64,000 nt of DNA from Hyphomicrobiaceae bacterium UBA7697 (GTDB taxonomy: Bacteria > Pseudomonadota > Alphaproteobacteria > Rhizobiales > Methyloligellaceae): contig DLGJ01000001.1 in NCBI GenBank assembly GCA_002482645.1, forward strand, positions 62,201 to 126,200. Direction: 5' to 3'. Shown here piece by piece: positions 15,459 through 24,694 of the stretch. The notes beneath the pieces were generated by a model that worked only from the letters and a program-made list of their open reading frames with translations, was not told where the DNA came from and searched no databases. Position 1 is the first letter of the stretch, and every line of letters begins with the position of its first letter. The position numbers and the translations under genes were made by a program.

Positions 15459-17456
15459 TTAACCGAGCAGCCCACGCGCCGCGGCCACAACGGCCCCGGG
15501 CGTGATGCCAAAGTGCTTATAGAGATCCTGGGCCGGAGCGGAAGCGCCGAATCCGCGCATTCCCACGAAGGTTCCCTTCGGGCCGAGCCATTTCTGCCAG
15601 CCGAACTCGATGGCGGCCTCCACGGCGACGCGGGGACCAGAGCCCAGCACGGCCGCGCGGTAGTCCGCATCCTGCGCGTCGAACAGCTCCCAGCAGGGCA
15701 TGGACACGACGGCGGCTTTGATGCCCTCGCCGCTCAAGGTCTTGGCGGCCTCCACCGCCAGCGACACTTCCGATCCCGTCGCGAGCAAGGTGACGTCGCG
15801 GCCGCCCTCTGGCTCGACAAGGACATAAGCGCCCTTGGCCGAGAGATTTTCGGCCGTGGCCCCGGTTCTGAGCAGCGGCAGGCCCTGACGCGTCAAGGAC
15901 AGGATCGCCGGCGTGTCCTTCGATGTCAGCGCGATCTCCCAGCACTCGGCGCATTCGACCGAGTCCGCGGGCCGCATCACGTTCAGATTGGGGATGGCCC
16001 GGAGCGCCGCCAATTGCTCGACCGGCTGATGGGTCGGGCCGTCCTCGCCGAGGCCGATGGAATCGTGGGTCATCACGTAGATGACGCGCTGCTCCATCAG
16101 TGCCGAAAGCCGGATCGACGGGCGGCAATAGTCGGAAAAAACCAGGAACGTGCCCGCATAGGGGACGATCCCGCCATGGAGCGCCATGCCGTTCATGGCC
16201 GCGGCCATGGCATGCTCGCGCACGCCGTAATGAATGTAGTTCCCGGAAAAGTCCCCAGGTTTCACGGCGTTATGCTGCTTGGTCAAGGTGCCGACCGACC
16301 CGGTGAGGTCCGCCGAACCGCCGATCAGGCCGGGCACGACGGGAACCAGGCGTTCCAGAACCTTTTGCGAGGATTGGCGCGTGGCCAGCTTCGCGCACTC
16401 CGCCGCGAAGTCCGCCTTGACCCCGGCCACGGCCTTGGAAATCGCGGCCGCGACGCCGACGTCGACGGGATCGGCCAGATGCTCGCGCGCGGCCTTGTCC
16501 AGCCCGGCCGCCGCCGCGCTCCAGCGATCGAAAGCGGCCCTGTTCCGCCCGCCCGCCTTGCGCCATTCGGCGAGGATCTCGTCCGGGACGACGAAGGGGG
16601 CGTGGTGCCAGCCAAGCGTCTCGCGCGCCGCGGCAATCTCCTCCTCGCCGAGCGGCGCGCCGTGGGTCGAGGCCGTTCCTTGCTTGTTGGGCGCGCCGTA
16701 GCCGATCACGGTGCGGCACGCGATGAGGGACGGCCGGTCGGTGACGTTGCGCGCGTTCTCGATCGCGAGCGCAACGGCCTCCGGATCGTGGCCGTCCACG
16801 GCGGCCGTATGCCAGCCGGATGCGGCGAAGCGCAGGAGTTGATCGTCGGTAACGGCAAGGTCCGTCGGCCCGTCGATGGAAATCTGGTTGTCGTCGAACA
16901 GGACGATGAGCCGGCCAAGCTTCAAATGTCCGGCGAAGGAAATGGCCTCCTGGCTTATCCCTTCCATGAGACAGCCGTCGCCCGCCAGGCAATAGGTGAA
17001 ATGGCTGACGATGCCGTCGCCGTAGCGCTCGTTCTGAAGCCGCTCCGCGAGCGCCATGCCAACGGCGTTGCCGATCCCTTGGCCGAGCGGGCCCGTCGTC
17101 GTCTCGATCCCCGGCGCATGGCCGTATTCCGGATGGCCCGCCGTTCGGGCACCGAGCTGGCGGAAACGTTCGATCTCGCCGATATCCATGTCCGGATAGC
17201 CGGTGAGATAGAGCAGCGCGTAGAGGAGCATCGAGCCGTGGCCCGCCGACAGCACGAACCGGTCCCGGTCCGGCCACTCCGGATGGGCGGCGTCGAATTT
17301 CAGGAAACGCGTGAACAGCACCGTCGCCACGTCGGCCATGCCCATGGGCATGCCGGGATGGCCGGAATTGGCCTTCTGCACGGCATCCATCGCGAGCGCA
17401 CGGATCGCGTTCGCCATGTCCTGATGTGTCACGTCCGCCAACGCCTGGTCCTGCAT
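15459..17456 (-). CDS. tkt: Transketolase
   Basis: Thiamine-diphosphate enzyme of the pentose-phosphate/Calvin cycle, about 665 residues. The TPP-binding motif GDGCLMEGISQEA is followed by FDDNQISIDG. The pyrimidine domain has GGSADLTGS, HYGVREHAM and HDSIGLGEDGPTHQPVEQ. The start at 17456 (MQDQALADVTHQDMANAIRA) fits the family. It lies 39 bp after prk and 29 bp before gap on the same strand, consistent with one transcript. Confidence 0.95.
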   Translation of the reverse strand: MQDQALADVTHQDMANAIRALAMDAVQKANSGHPGMPMGMADVATVLFTRFLKFDAAHPEWPDRDRFVLSAGHGSMLLYALLYLTGYPDMDIGEIERFRQLGARTAGHPEYGHAPGIETTTGPLGQGIGNAVGMALAERLQNERYGDGIVSHFTYCLAGDGCLMEGISQEAISFAGHLKLGRLIVLFDDNQISIDGPTDLAVTDDQLLRFAASGWHTAAVDGHDPEAVALAIENARNVTDRPSLIACRTVIGYGAPNKQGTASTHGAPLGEEEIAAARETLGWHHAPFVVPDEILAEWRKAGGRNRAAFDRWSAAAAGLDKAAREHLADPVDVGVAAAISKAVAGVKADFAAECAKLATRQSSQKVLERLVPVVPGLIGGSADLTGSVGTLTKQHNAVKPGDFSGNYIHYGVREHAMAAAMNGMALHGGIVPYAGTFLVFSDYCRPSIRLSALMEQRVIYVMTHDSIGLGEDGPTHQPVEQLAALRAIPNLNVMRPADSVECAECWEIALTSKDTPAILSLTRQGLPLLRTGATAENLSAKGAYVLVEPEGGRDVTLLATGSEVSLAVEAAKTLSGEGIKAAVVSMPCWELFDAQDADYRAAVLGSGPRVAVEAAIEFGWQKWLGPKGTFVGMRGFGASAPAQDLYKHFGITPGAVVAAARGLLG

Positions 17457-17495
17457 CAATGGCTCCCAGCCTCGTGTTGTCCCCGAGCGCAACGC

Positions 17496-18434
17496 CTAGT
17501 AAGCGCGTACGCCCATCGCCGCCTTGACCGCGTGATAGCCGACGAGAAGCTGGGTTAGTGCCAGCGGGTGGCTCTTGCTCGCGCCATTGGCACCGTTGGC
17601 GATATCGATGCAGCCGATCTGGCCGCGCAGATAGCCCGCCTCCGGGATGAGATTCCAGAGCAGATCCTCGATCCGCTCGGCTCTCTTGTCGGAGATATTG
17701 CCGTTGATCTCAAGTACGTCGACGGGTTTTCCATCCCTATCGCGCGCGAGCTCGAGATGCAGCCCCGCATTGCCGGTTCCGTCGAAGAGCGGCGAAAAGT
17801 CCGGATGGGGCAAGGTGGGACGCAAGAGATGCCGCACATTGAGGTCGGTATCGGACCCGTCGGCATCCGCCGGCGGCTGAAACCGGATGACGATGTCCGC
17901 GAAGGTACGCTGGGGGTGGATGAATTTCGAGCTGTCGCGCTTGCGGCGTTCGAGCGAGGCGACCACCTCCTCCAGCTTGTAGTTCCGCTTCGTGGTATCC
18001 CGGTGGATCTTCCATTTGACCCTCAGATCGTCCACCGGATCCAGATAGATCTTGACGTCGTAGCAGTCGCGCATGGCGCGCGTGCTGTAGCCGAGCAGTC
18101 CCTCGACGATCACGAATTCGGTCGGCTTGAAATAGCGGGGGCGCCCGAGCGTTCCTTGCTTGTGGCAGTATACGGGCTTCAGGATCGGTTCGCCTTTTCG
18201 CAGAAGGCGCAAATGCTGCTCCAGGATGTCGACGTAGTTGGAGCGGGGATCGAGGGCGGAAAGCCCCGCTTCGCTGCGCTCCTTCCGGGAGTAGCAGTGA
18301 TAATCGTCCGTACAGAAGACCGAACAATGCTCCTCGCCCAGAATCTGCGCGACTCCGGCCGATAGGGTCGTCTTTCCCGACGCCGAATCACCCACGATTC
18401 CGAGGATGATCGGATGATCTACCCGCTTGGGCAT
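17496..18434 (-). CDS. prk: Phosphoribulokinase
   Basis: ATP-dependent kinase making ribulose-1,5-bisphosphate. The P-loop GDSASGKTT (residues 15-23) is followed by the proteobacterial class I features DDYHCYSRKERSE, KPVYCHKQGTLG and VEGLLGYS. 312 residues, slightly over the usual 290 of octameric bacterial PRK. It lies between glpX and tkt. PRK implies a Calvin cycle, but in serine-cycle methylotrophs such as Methylobacterium, PRK instead supplies RuBP as a regulatory signal. No RuBisCO gene is in this window to decide between them. Confidence 0.94.
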   Translation of the reverse strand: MPKRVDHPIILGIVGDSASGKTTLSAGVAQILGEEHCSVFCTDDYHCYSRKERSEAGLSALDPRSNYVDILEQHLRLLRKGEPILKPVYCHKQGTLGRPRYFKPTEFVIVEGLLGYSTRAMRDCYDVKIYLDPVDDLRVKWKIHRDTTKRNYKLEEVVASLERRKRDSSKFIHPQRTFADIVIRFQPPADADGSDTDLNVRHLLRPTLPHPDFSPLFDGTGNAGLHLELARDRDGKPVDVLEINGNISDKRAERIEDLLWNLIPEAGYLRGQIGCIDIANGANGASKSHPLALTQLLVGYHAVKAAMGVRAY

Positions 18435-18470
18435 AGACTGCTCCCAGGCGCTTCCAAGCTCTACGGCTAT

Positions 18471-19466
18471 TTAGGCGACGTCGCGAGCCGCCACGCTCGC
18501 AAGACGGTCGTTCGGCAAATAGCTCGTCATGATCTGCCGTTCGCCCGTCGCCCCGGTTATCATCATGGTCTGCACCTTGTAGTGCGATTTCCCGCGTTCG
18601 ACGCCTTCGAGCATAAGGCCGGTGGTGATGCCCGTCGCGCAAAAGAAGACGTCGTCGGATGTAATCAGCTCGTCGCGCTGGAACCAGCGCGTGGTATCGA
18701 TCCCCGCATCGTGGACCGCCTGGCTCTCCGTCTGGAGCTGCGGGTCGAGCCGCGCCAGGAATTCGCCCCCGATGGCGCGAACGGCGCAAGCCGACATGAT
18801 GCCTTCCGGCGTTCCGCCAGTCCCCATCAGCGCGTCGATCGACGAGCCGGGGATGGCGGCCATGAGCGCACCGGCCACATCGCCCGCCGGGTACATCGCC
18901 ACTCGCGCGCCGGCCGCCAGGATCTCGTTGACGAGGTCGCGATGGCGCGGCTTTTCGAGGACGAAAACGTTGAGGTCGTAAATATCCTTGCCGAGGACCT
19001 TGGCCAGTTCCTCAAGCTTCTTTCCGGTGGGCCAGGCCGGATCGATCTTGCCGCGCGCCGGGGCCGGAGCCACGAACTTCTCCATGTAGAACGCCGGTCC
19101 CGGATTCATCATGGCGCCGCGTGGCGCGACGGCCAAAACCGCCAGGGCGTTGGTCAGGCCGCGCACGAGGTAGCTTGTGCCTTCGACCGGATCGACGGCG
19201 ATGTCGGCCTTGAAGGCCGCGCCGGGCCGGCCGAGATGTTCGCCGCGCTGTGGCTGCGGTGCTTCGCCCGCCGTCGCCTCGCCAATGACCACCACCGCGT
19301 CGAGGTCGATCTCGGCAAGCGCGGACCGCATGGCATCGAGCGCCGCCCTGCCCCCATCGTCCGCGTCGCCGCGGCCGATCCAGTTGAACGCCGCGCACGC
19401 CGCCCGCTCGGTCACGCGGCGCAAAGCATAGATGAGGTCCGGGTTGACCGGGCTCTGGGTCTCCAT
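18471..19466 (-). CDS. glpX: Class II fructose-1,6-bisphosphatase (GlpX)
   Basis: 331-residue GlpX-type FBPase. Metal and phosphate-binding elements are visible: VVIGEATAGEAP, AVDPVEGTSYL (the DP-(V/I)-(E/D)-GT motif), MGTGGTPEGIMSACA, and LITSDDVFFCATGIT. Some alphaproteobacterial versions also act on sedoheptulose-1,7-bisphosphate, which would suit the Calvin cycle. First gene of the run, with a strong GGAGGAG ribosome binding site before the ATG at 19466; the open frame starting at 19502 is longer but lacks this support. Confidence 0.93.
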   Translation of the reverse strand: METQSPVNPDLIYALRRVTERAACAAFNWIGRGDADDGGRAALDAMRSALAEIDLDAVVVIGEATAGEAPQPQRGEHLGRPGAAFKADIAVDPVEGTSYLVRGLTNALAVLAVAPRGAMMNPGPAFYMEKFVAPAPARGKIDPAWPTGKKLEELAKVLGKDIYDLNVFVLEKPRHRDLVNEILAAGARVAMYPAGDVAGALMAAIPGSSIDALMGTGGTPEGIMSACAVRAIGGEFLARLDPQLQTESQAVHDAGIDTTRWFQRDELITSDDVFFCATGITTGLMLEGVERGKSHYKVQTMMITGATGERQIMTSYLPNDRLASVAARDVA

Positions 19467-19571
19467 AGCGTCTCCTCCACGGTACCTCTGCCAGATTGTC
19501 ACTGACAGCCCGGCCGGGTTGAAAACCGGCCTTATCGCCAGAATGCTCTCTCAGAGCAAGGCTAGCGCCCT

Positions 19572-19599
19572 ATATAGCTTATGGGTGGCCGGAGCCCAA
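19572..19599 (-). promoter_or_regulatory. Probable promoter of the glpX-prk-tkt run
   Basis: On the minus strand TTGGGC (19599-19594) and CTATAT (19577-19572) are 16 bases apart; shifted one base the arrangement equals a -35 plus N17 plus the alphaproteobacterial -10. It would give a leader of about 100 nt with a GGCCGG/CCGGCC hairpin (about 19511-19534) before glpX. No CbbR-type operator is evident, but I could not scan for one systematically. Confidence 0.4.
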
Positions 19600-19644
19600 A
19601 TTATCTGGGTCTTTGGCCATTTGACCCCAAGTTTCGGCCGCCGG

Positions 19645-20562
19645 TCAGCCCTTCCGCCTTGGGTCCAACCAATCGCGCAAGCCATCCCCCAGCACATTGA
19701 TGGAAATCAGGACCGCGATCAGGACGAGGCCGGGCAGAACCGTGACCCACCAGCTCCCCGCGAATATGAGGTCGTAACCTGACCGAATCAGCGTGCCGAG
19801 GGACGGTTTGGTGACCGGCATGCCGAGGCCGAGAAAGGACAAGGCCGCCTCGGCCATGATGGCGCCCGCAACCTGCGTGGTCGCGACAATGATGAGGGGC
19901 GACAGGCTGTTGGGCAGAATGTGGCGGCGCAGAATGGTCCAATCGCTGTCGCCGACCGCGCGGGCGGCGCGGACATAGTCCTTGGTCACCTCGACCAGAA
20001 CGGCGGAGCGTGCCGTGCGCGCGAAAATCGGCCACTCCGCCAGGCCGATGACGACGACGAGCAGCGGCACGGCGAATTGGCTCAGGGCCTCGCCGCCGAG
20101 TCCCGCCCGCACCAGCGCCATGGCGACAATGGCCATCATGAGCGTCGACAGCGCGAGCTGGATATCGGCCAGCCGCGTGACGATGCTGTCGGCGCGCCCG
20201 CCGAAATAGCCCGCGAGCAACCCCAAGGAGATGCCGATCGCCGCCTGGATGACGACGGCCAGAATCCCGATCAGCAGGGAGATGCGGGCGCCGTAAAGGA
20301 TCGCGCTGAAGAGGTCGCGGCCTTGCGCGTCCGTCCCCAGCAGGAAGCGGGGATCGCCGTCCTCCTGCCAGACCGGCGGCAGCTCGGCGTCGAGGATGTC
20401 GAAGCTGGCGAGATCGAAGGGATCGTGCGGGGCGATCAGGGGCGCCGCGAAGGCCGCAATGGCGATCACGCACAAGACCACGGCCGCCAGAACGGTGCCG
20501 GGACGCCGGAGCGCGCCTGCGGTGCCCCTGCGCGAGCCTGCGTCTGACGCGGGCGCGCTCAT
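19645..20562 (-). CDS. Peptide-type ABC transporter permease (DppC-like)
   Basis: 305-residue inner-membrane permease of the dipeptide/oligopeptide/nickel family. The N-terminus has a single anchor helix, then the GTDAQGRDLFSAILYGARISL segment typical of DppC. The EAA loop is EWPIFARTARSAVLVEVTKDYVRAARAVG, and SFLGLGMP follows near the end. Its ATG overlaps the stop of the DppB-like gene (ATGA). No ATPase gene follows; the next gene, glpX, is unrelated. Confidence 0.9.
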   Translation of the reverse strand: MSAPASDAGSRRGTAGALRRPGTVLAAVVLCVIAIAAFAAPLIAPHDPFDLASFDILDAELPPVWQEDGDPRFLLGTDAQGRDLFSAILYGARISLLIGILAVVIQAAIGISLGLLAGYFGGRADSIVTRLADIQLALSTLMMAIVAMALVRAGLGGEALSQFAVPLLVVVIGLAEWPIFARTARSAVLVEVTKDYVRAARAVGDSDWTILRRHILPNSLSPLIIVATTQVAGAIMAEAALSFLGLGMPVTKPSLGTLIRSGYDLIFAGSWWVTVLPGLVLIAVLISINVLGDGLRDWLDPRRKG

Positions 20563-21551
20563 CGGGCGCCTTCCAGGCTGACGCGCGGATCGAGCGCCAG
20601 GCTCGCAAGATCGACGAGCGTGTTGACCACGACGAACAGCAGGCCGACGAGCACGAGATAGGTGGTGATGAGCGGGATGTCGGCGCGGGTCACGGCTTCG
20701 AGAAAGAGGAAGCCCATGCCCGGCCACTGGAAGACGGTCTCGGTGAGGAGCGTGTAGGCGATGAGCGTGCCCGCCTGCAGGCCGCCGACCGCCACGATCG
20801 GCAGAAGCGCGTTGCGCAGCGCGTGCACGACCCAGACGCGCAAATGAGACGCCCCCTTGGCCCGCGCCGTTCGCACATAGTCGTGCCGCAACTCCTCCAG
20901 CATGGCGCTCCGGACCAGCCGGATGAAGAGCGGCAGCATGATCGAGGACAGGGTGAGCGCCGGCAGCAGGAGATGCTCCAGACCGTCCAATGTGAGAAGA
21001 CCTGTCGTCCAGAACCCGAGCGCGACGGTCTCGCCGCGTCCGAACGCGGGAAGCAATCCGAGCCAAACGGAGAAGACCGTAATCAGGATGATCCCGGTAA
21101 GGAACACCGGCACGGAGATCCCGAGCACGCTGAGACCGAGAATGAGCCGTGCGCCGATGCGCTCCGGACGGACCGCGCAGTAGATTCCGGCCGGAACGCA
21201 AAAAAGCAGCACGATCAGGCCGGCGCCGAGCACCAGTTCGAAGCTCGCCGGAAACTTGGCCAACACGACCTCGACCGTCGGCTTTTTGTAGATGAACGAC
21301 GTTCCGAGGTCGCCATGCGCCGCGCCGGCGAGATAGCGGCCAAATTGCACTGGCCACGGCGCATCGAGGCCGAGCTCCTTGCGCAGCTCGGCGCGTTCCG
21401 ACTCCGGAACCGCCTGCCCCATGAGTTCCCGGAGCGGATCGCCGAGGCTCGTCCGCACGGCGAAGGCGATGACGAGGATCGCCAGCATGACGAGAAGGGC
21501 TTGGCCGAAGCGCCGCGCAAGGAAGGCAAGGCCGGACAGCGCCGCGTGCAT
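20559..21551 (-). CDS. Peptide-type ABC transporter permease (DppB-like)
   Basis: Inner-membrane permease of about 330 residues, partner of the DppC-like protein. It has the N-terminal FLARRFGQALLVMLAILVIAF helix, the periplasmic GDLGTSFIYKKPTVEVV segment and the EAA loop LVRSAMLEELRHDYVRTARAKG. The start is taken as ATG at 21551; a GTG at 21575 would add eight residues. Located 30 bp downstream of a small membrane-protein gene on the same strand. Confidence 0.9.
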   Translation of the reverse strand: MHAALSGLAFLARRFGQALLVMLAILVIAFAVRTSLGDPLRELMGQAVPESERAELRKELGLDAPWPVQFGRYLAGAAHGDLGTSFIYKKPTVEVVLAKFPASFELVLGAGLIVLLFCVPAGIYCAVRPERIGARLILGLSVLGISVPVFLTGIILITVFSVWLGLLPAFGRGETVALGFWTTGLLTLDGLEHLLLPALTLSSIMLPLFIRLVRSAMLEELRHDYVRTARAKGASHLRVWVVHALRNALLPIVAVGGLQAGTLIAYTLLTETVFQWPGMGFLFLEAVTRADIPLITTYLVLVGLLFVVVNTLVDLASLALDPRVSLEGAR

Positions 21552-21581
21552 TTCAGCGGATCGCTCTTGCCGCACGCGGCA

Positions 21582-22211
21582 TCACCGGGGCCGCGTGAGA
21601 CCGAAGCCGACGGTTCCCGCCACCAGCGCCTGCCACGGGACGAAGATCACCGGCGGCAAGAGAAGCGCCGCGGCGGGATATAGCAGCGCCCCGGCCGCCG
21701 CGCCGATCAGCACGACCAGTATCCAACTTTCCGGGCGCCGCATCGCGCGCGCCGAGATTCCCGCGCCGAATGCCACAAGGCCCCCACCGACCGCACCGGC
21801 CACCACACCGCCGAGAACGAGCCCCAACGCCTGGCGGCCTTGCTTCGCGCCGAAATCGGCGCCGAACACCTCCGAACCGACCAAGGCCTGATACAAATCG
21901 TTCGCCGTGTTCACCGCCGCGAGCCAGCCGACAAGCACCAAGGAGAACGTCAGGGCGCATTTGCCGAAATCCCGCGTGATCCAAAGCCATATGCAAAACG
22001 CCAGTCCGGCGGCGAACACGACTCCGGCATGAAGGGGGCTGCCGGTGGCGTTGAGAATGAGCCCATCCCCGTCGAGACGAATCTCGGGCAACGGCGACGG
22101 CAGGCTTGAAACAAGCCCCGTGAAGATGCCGGTCGCCAGCATCGCCCCCACAACGCGGGTGCGATCCGGCAACCGCGGATCGGCATCGTCTTTGAGGAAG
22201 TCCCACCCCAT
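21582..22211 (-). CDS. Hypothetical multi-spanning membrane protein
   Basis: About 209 residues with roughly five to six hydrophobic helices rich in Ala, Gly and Leu. I recognise no family. The reading frame is open to 22277; ATG at 22211 (MGWDFLKDDADPRLPDRTR) gives a start close to the first helix. It sits between the SRPBCC gene and dppB-like on the same strand, so it may be co-transcribed with the transporter. The composition is typical of membrane proteins and supports a real gene, but nothing shows its role. Confidence 0.6.
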   Translation of the reverse strand: MGWDFLKDDADPRLPDRTRVVGAMLATGIFTGLVSSLPSPLPEIRLDGDGLILNATGSPLHAGVVFAAGLAFCIWLWITRDFGKCALTFSLVLVGWLAAVNTANDLYQALVGSEVFGADFGAKQGRQALGLVLGGVVAGAVGGGLVAFGAGISARAMRRPESWILVVLIGAAAGALLYPAAALLLPPVIFVPWQALVAGTVGFGLTRPR

Positions 22212-22390
22212 TCCCGATAGCGGGCAATTCCAATCTGGCCGCCGCCCCTCTGACTGTCGCCCTCTGAACGCCGCCACCGCAGTGCCGCGGCCGCATCCCA
22301 GGCGACACTCGATTCCACCCGCCGCACGGCGAAACTATAGCGTAAGGGGACGGAACAGACCAATGCGGCGAAGGCCGCCTCCGGGGCGCG

Positions 22391-22921
22391 TCAGGACCGC
22401 TCCGTCACCGATTTCAGTTGGGAGAGCCCTTTCTCGAGATCGTTGCCCATCATATCGAGACCGTTCATCACCACGCAGAACGCCTTCTCGACGAAATTAT
22501 GCGTACCGCTCAAGGTCCAAGTGACATCCGTCCGGTCGCCGTTCGGCGCGAAGCTGAAATCGGAGTTCGTGCTGCCTTCGAAAGGCCTCGTGAATTCCAC
22601 TTTGATTTTCACGGCTTCGTCCGGCTTGCTCTCGACGAGAGTCATCGTGCCCGCGCCAACATCGTCGTTGCCGTCCCAGGTCATGGCTGTGCCTTCGCCG
22701 GCCTCGGGTCCCTCGAAAGCGGCCTTCGCATTCGGGTCGAGCTTGGCCCAGGGAGACCACGCCTCCCATTTGCGGAAGTCGTTGACGTTGGCAAAGACCT
22801 CCGACGCCGGAGCGTCGATCGTGACGGTGCGTTCGACACGATACTCGGACGGCTGCAGCGCGACATAGATCGCGAACGCCGCGAGGAGCGCCACGAATAC
22901 AAGCACAATCTTCTTGAGCAT
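22391..22921 (-). CDS. SRPBCC-family protein (polyketide cyclase / START-like)
   Basis: 176 residues: one N-terminal membrane anchor or signal helix (LVFVALLAAFAIYVAL) followed by an SRPBCC domain with the characteristic RTVTIDAPASEVFANVNDFRKWEAWSPW start and the later TDVTWTLSG strand. Such domains bind hydrophobic ligands; close relatives are annotated as polyketide_cyc2 proteins of unknown function. Placed 31 bp downstream of the binding-protein gene on the same strand. No catalytic residues can be assigned. Confidence 0.8.
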   Translation of the reverse strand: MLKKIVLVFVALLAAFAIYVALQPSEYRVERTVTIDAPASEVFANVNDFRKWEAWSPWAKLDPNAKAAFEGPEAGEGTAMTWDGNDDVGAGTMTLVESKPDEAVKIKVEFTRPFEGSTNSDFSFAPNGDRTDVTWTLSGTHNFVEKAFCVVMNGLDMMGNDLEKGLSQLKSVTERS

Positions 22922-22952
22922 CGTCCTTCCCTCCCAGAGAGGCGACAGGATC

Positions 22953-24536
22953 CTATTCGATCACGAGATCCCCAAGATAGGGCATGTCGATGACATTCAG
23001 CACGGGTTCGATGTTCACGTTTTTTCGCGCGCCCCAAGCAAGGTGCTGCCACTGGATAGGCAACAGCGCGGCATCGTCCGCCAGGATGCGCTCGATCTTC
23101 TTGAGGACCTCGGCCCGCGCCGCCCCGTCGGTCATGGTCTGGCATTGCATGGTCAGCCGGTCGACTTGCGGGTTCGAATAGCCGCCCGCGTTATATTGCC
23201 CGTAGCCGGTCTTGGGGTCCGGGGTCATGGCGAGAAACTCGTAGAAATTCGCCGAGTCCTGCGTGTCGGACTGCCAGCCGATCATCAGTATGTCGCCGTC
23301 GCGCGCATCGAAGCGCTGCCAGTACTGCGCTTTCGGCATGGTCTGAAGATCGACTTTGATGTTGATCTTGGCGAGCATGGCGGCGACGGCCTCGGCGATC
23401 CGCGCATCGCCCACATAGCGGTTGTTCGGCGCGATCATCGTCACCGAGAATCCGTCCGCGTAGCCAGCCTCTTTCATCAGGGCCTTCGCTTTGTCGAGAT
23501 CGTAGACCGGCTTCAGATCGGGATCGTGTCCGGCATAGCCGTCCGGGCTGAGTTGACCGGCGGGCGTCGCGAAGCCGCGCATGATCTTCTTGGCGATGCC
23601 CTCGCGGTTGATCGCGTAGCTCATGGCCTTGCGCACGCGCGGATCCTTGAACACGGCGACGCGATCTTGATTCAACTCGAACGTCAGCACCCGCGTGGAC
23701 GGCGCCGTGATGAGCGTGCAGCACGAGGCCGCGTCGATGCGCTTGAAGTCCGTCGGCGGAACCGGCGCGATGAAATCCACGTCGCCCGCCAGCAGAGCCG
23801 CCACGCGGGTCGCGGGCTCCTTGATCGGCGTCAGCACGATCTTCCGCACGTTGCCGGGCGAGTCCTTGTCCCAATACCCGTCGAACCGTTCGAGCTCGAG
23901 CCGGATACCCTGCTCGCGCTTGGTGACCATGAACGGGCCCGTCCCGCCCATATTGGCCGACGCGAACGACGATCCGTGTTTGACCACGGCGTCCTTGGGC
24001 CGGCCGTTTTCGTCCGTACCCGAATAGAACTCACGGTCCATCGGGAAGATGTAGGTCGCGAGGTTGAGCCCCAGCGGATACGGCGCCTTGGTGACGATAT
24101 CCACCGTGAGATCGTCGACCTTCCTGGCCGATTCAAACGGTTCGAACAACGCCTTGAAATCAGGACTCGTTTTGAGCCGATTGAAGGTCCAGACGACGTC
24201 GTCCGCCGTGAATGTCCGCCCTGAATGGAACCGCACGCCGTCGCGCAGGTGAAACCGCAAGGTGACGTCGTCGATCTGCTCCCAACTCGTTGCGAGCCGC
24301 GGCTCGAAGGTGTTGTCCTTGCGGCGGCGCACCAGCGGGTCGAACACGAGGTGGGAGAGTTGCAGCGTCGCGCTGGCAAGCTGTTCGTGGGGATCGAGCG
24401 AGGCGGGATCGGCATCGTAGGCCATGCGCAGCGTCTTGCCGCCTGCAAAGGCCATAGACGCAAGGGCCATAGACGCGAGGGCCATAGACGCGAGGGCGAG
24501 GAGCGCCACGACAAAAATCGAAAGAAACCGGACCAT
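22953..24536 (-). CDS. Peptide-type ABC transporter substrate-binding protein (SBP_bac_5)
   Basis: Periplasmic binding protein of family 5, about 527 residues. The Sec signal peptide ends around AFAGG. The mature protein starts KTLRMAYDADPASLDPH, typical of DppA/OppA-like proteins, and has FHLRDGVRFHSGRTFTADDVVWTFNR and AMSYAINREGIAKKI. Start chosen at 24536, where the hydrophobic signal begins. It probably serves the DppB/DppC-like permeases downstream, but two other genes lie between. Ligand could be a peptide, opine or other small molecule. Confidence 0.9.
   Translation of the reverse strand: MVRFLSIFVVALLALASMALASMALASMAFAGGKTLRMAYDADPASLDPHEQLASATLQLSHLVFDPLVRRRKDNTFEPRLATSWEQIDDVTLRFHLRDGVRFHSGRTFTADDVVWTFNRLKTSPDFKALFEPFESARKVDDLTVDIVTKAPYPLGLNLATYIFPMDREFYSGTDENGRPKDAVVKHGSSFASANMGGTGPFMVTKREQGIRLELERFDGYWDKDSPGNVRKIVLTPIKEPATRVAALLAGDVDFIAPVPPTDFKRIDAASCCTLITAPSTRVLTFELNQDRVAVFKDPRVRKAMSYAINREGIAKKIMRGFATPAGQLSPDGYAGHDPDLKPVYDLDKAKALMKEAGYADGFSVTMIAPNNRYVGDARIAEAVAAMLAKINIKVDLQTMPKAQYWQRFDARDGDILMIGWQSDTQDSANFYEFLAMTPDPKTGYGQYNAGGYSNPQVDRLTMQCQTMTDGAARAEVLKKIERILADDAALLPIQWQHLAWGARKNVNIEPVLNVIDMPYLGDLVIE
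24451..24495 (-). repeat. 15-bp tandem repeat (3 units) inside a signal peptide
   Basis: Three consecutive 15-bp units (GCCATAGACGCGAGG on the plus strand, the first with one A for G change) encode a repeated Ala-Leu-Ala-Ser-Met in the hydrophobic core of the binding-protein signal peptide. The unit length keeps the frame, so copy-number change would lengthen or shorten the signal helix by five residues. Confidence 0.9.
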
Positions 24537-24694
24537 GGAAGAGATTTCTCGCCCGAAACCGGACGGTCCGTCCAGCCTCAAACCGACGCAAGCGACATCG
24601 TGACAGAGGCAATCGAGGGCCCGGTCCCCTTGCCTCCTGAGCCATGCCCGATAAAGTCGCCCACCCGCGCCCGAACAATGTCAGGAGCTTCCCC

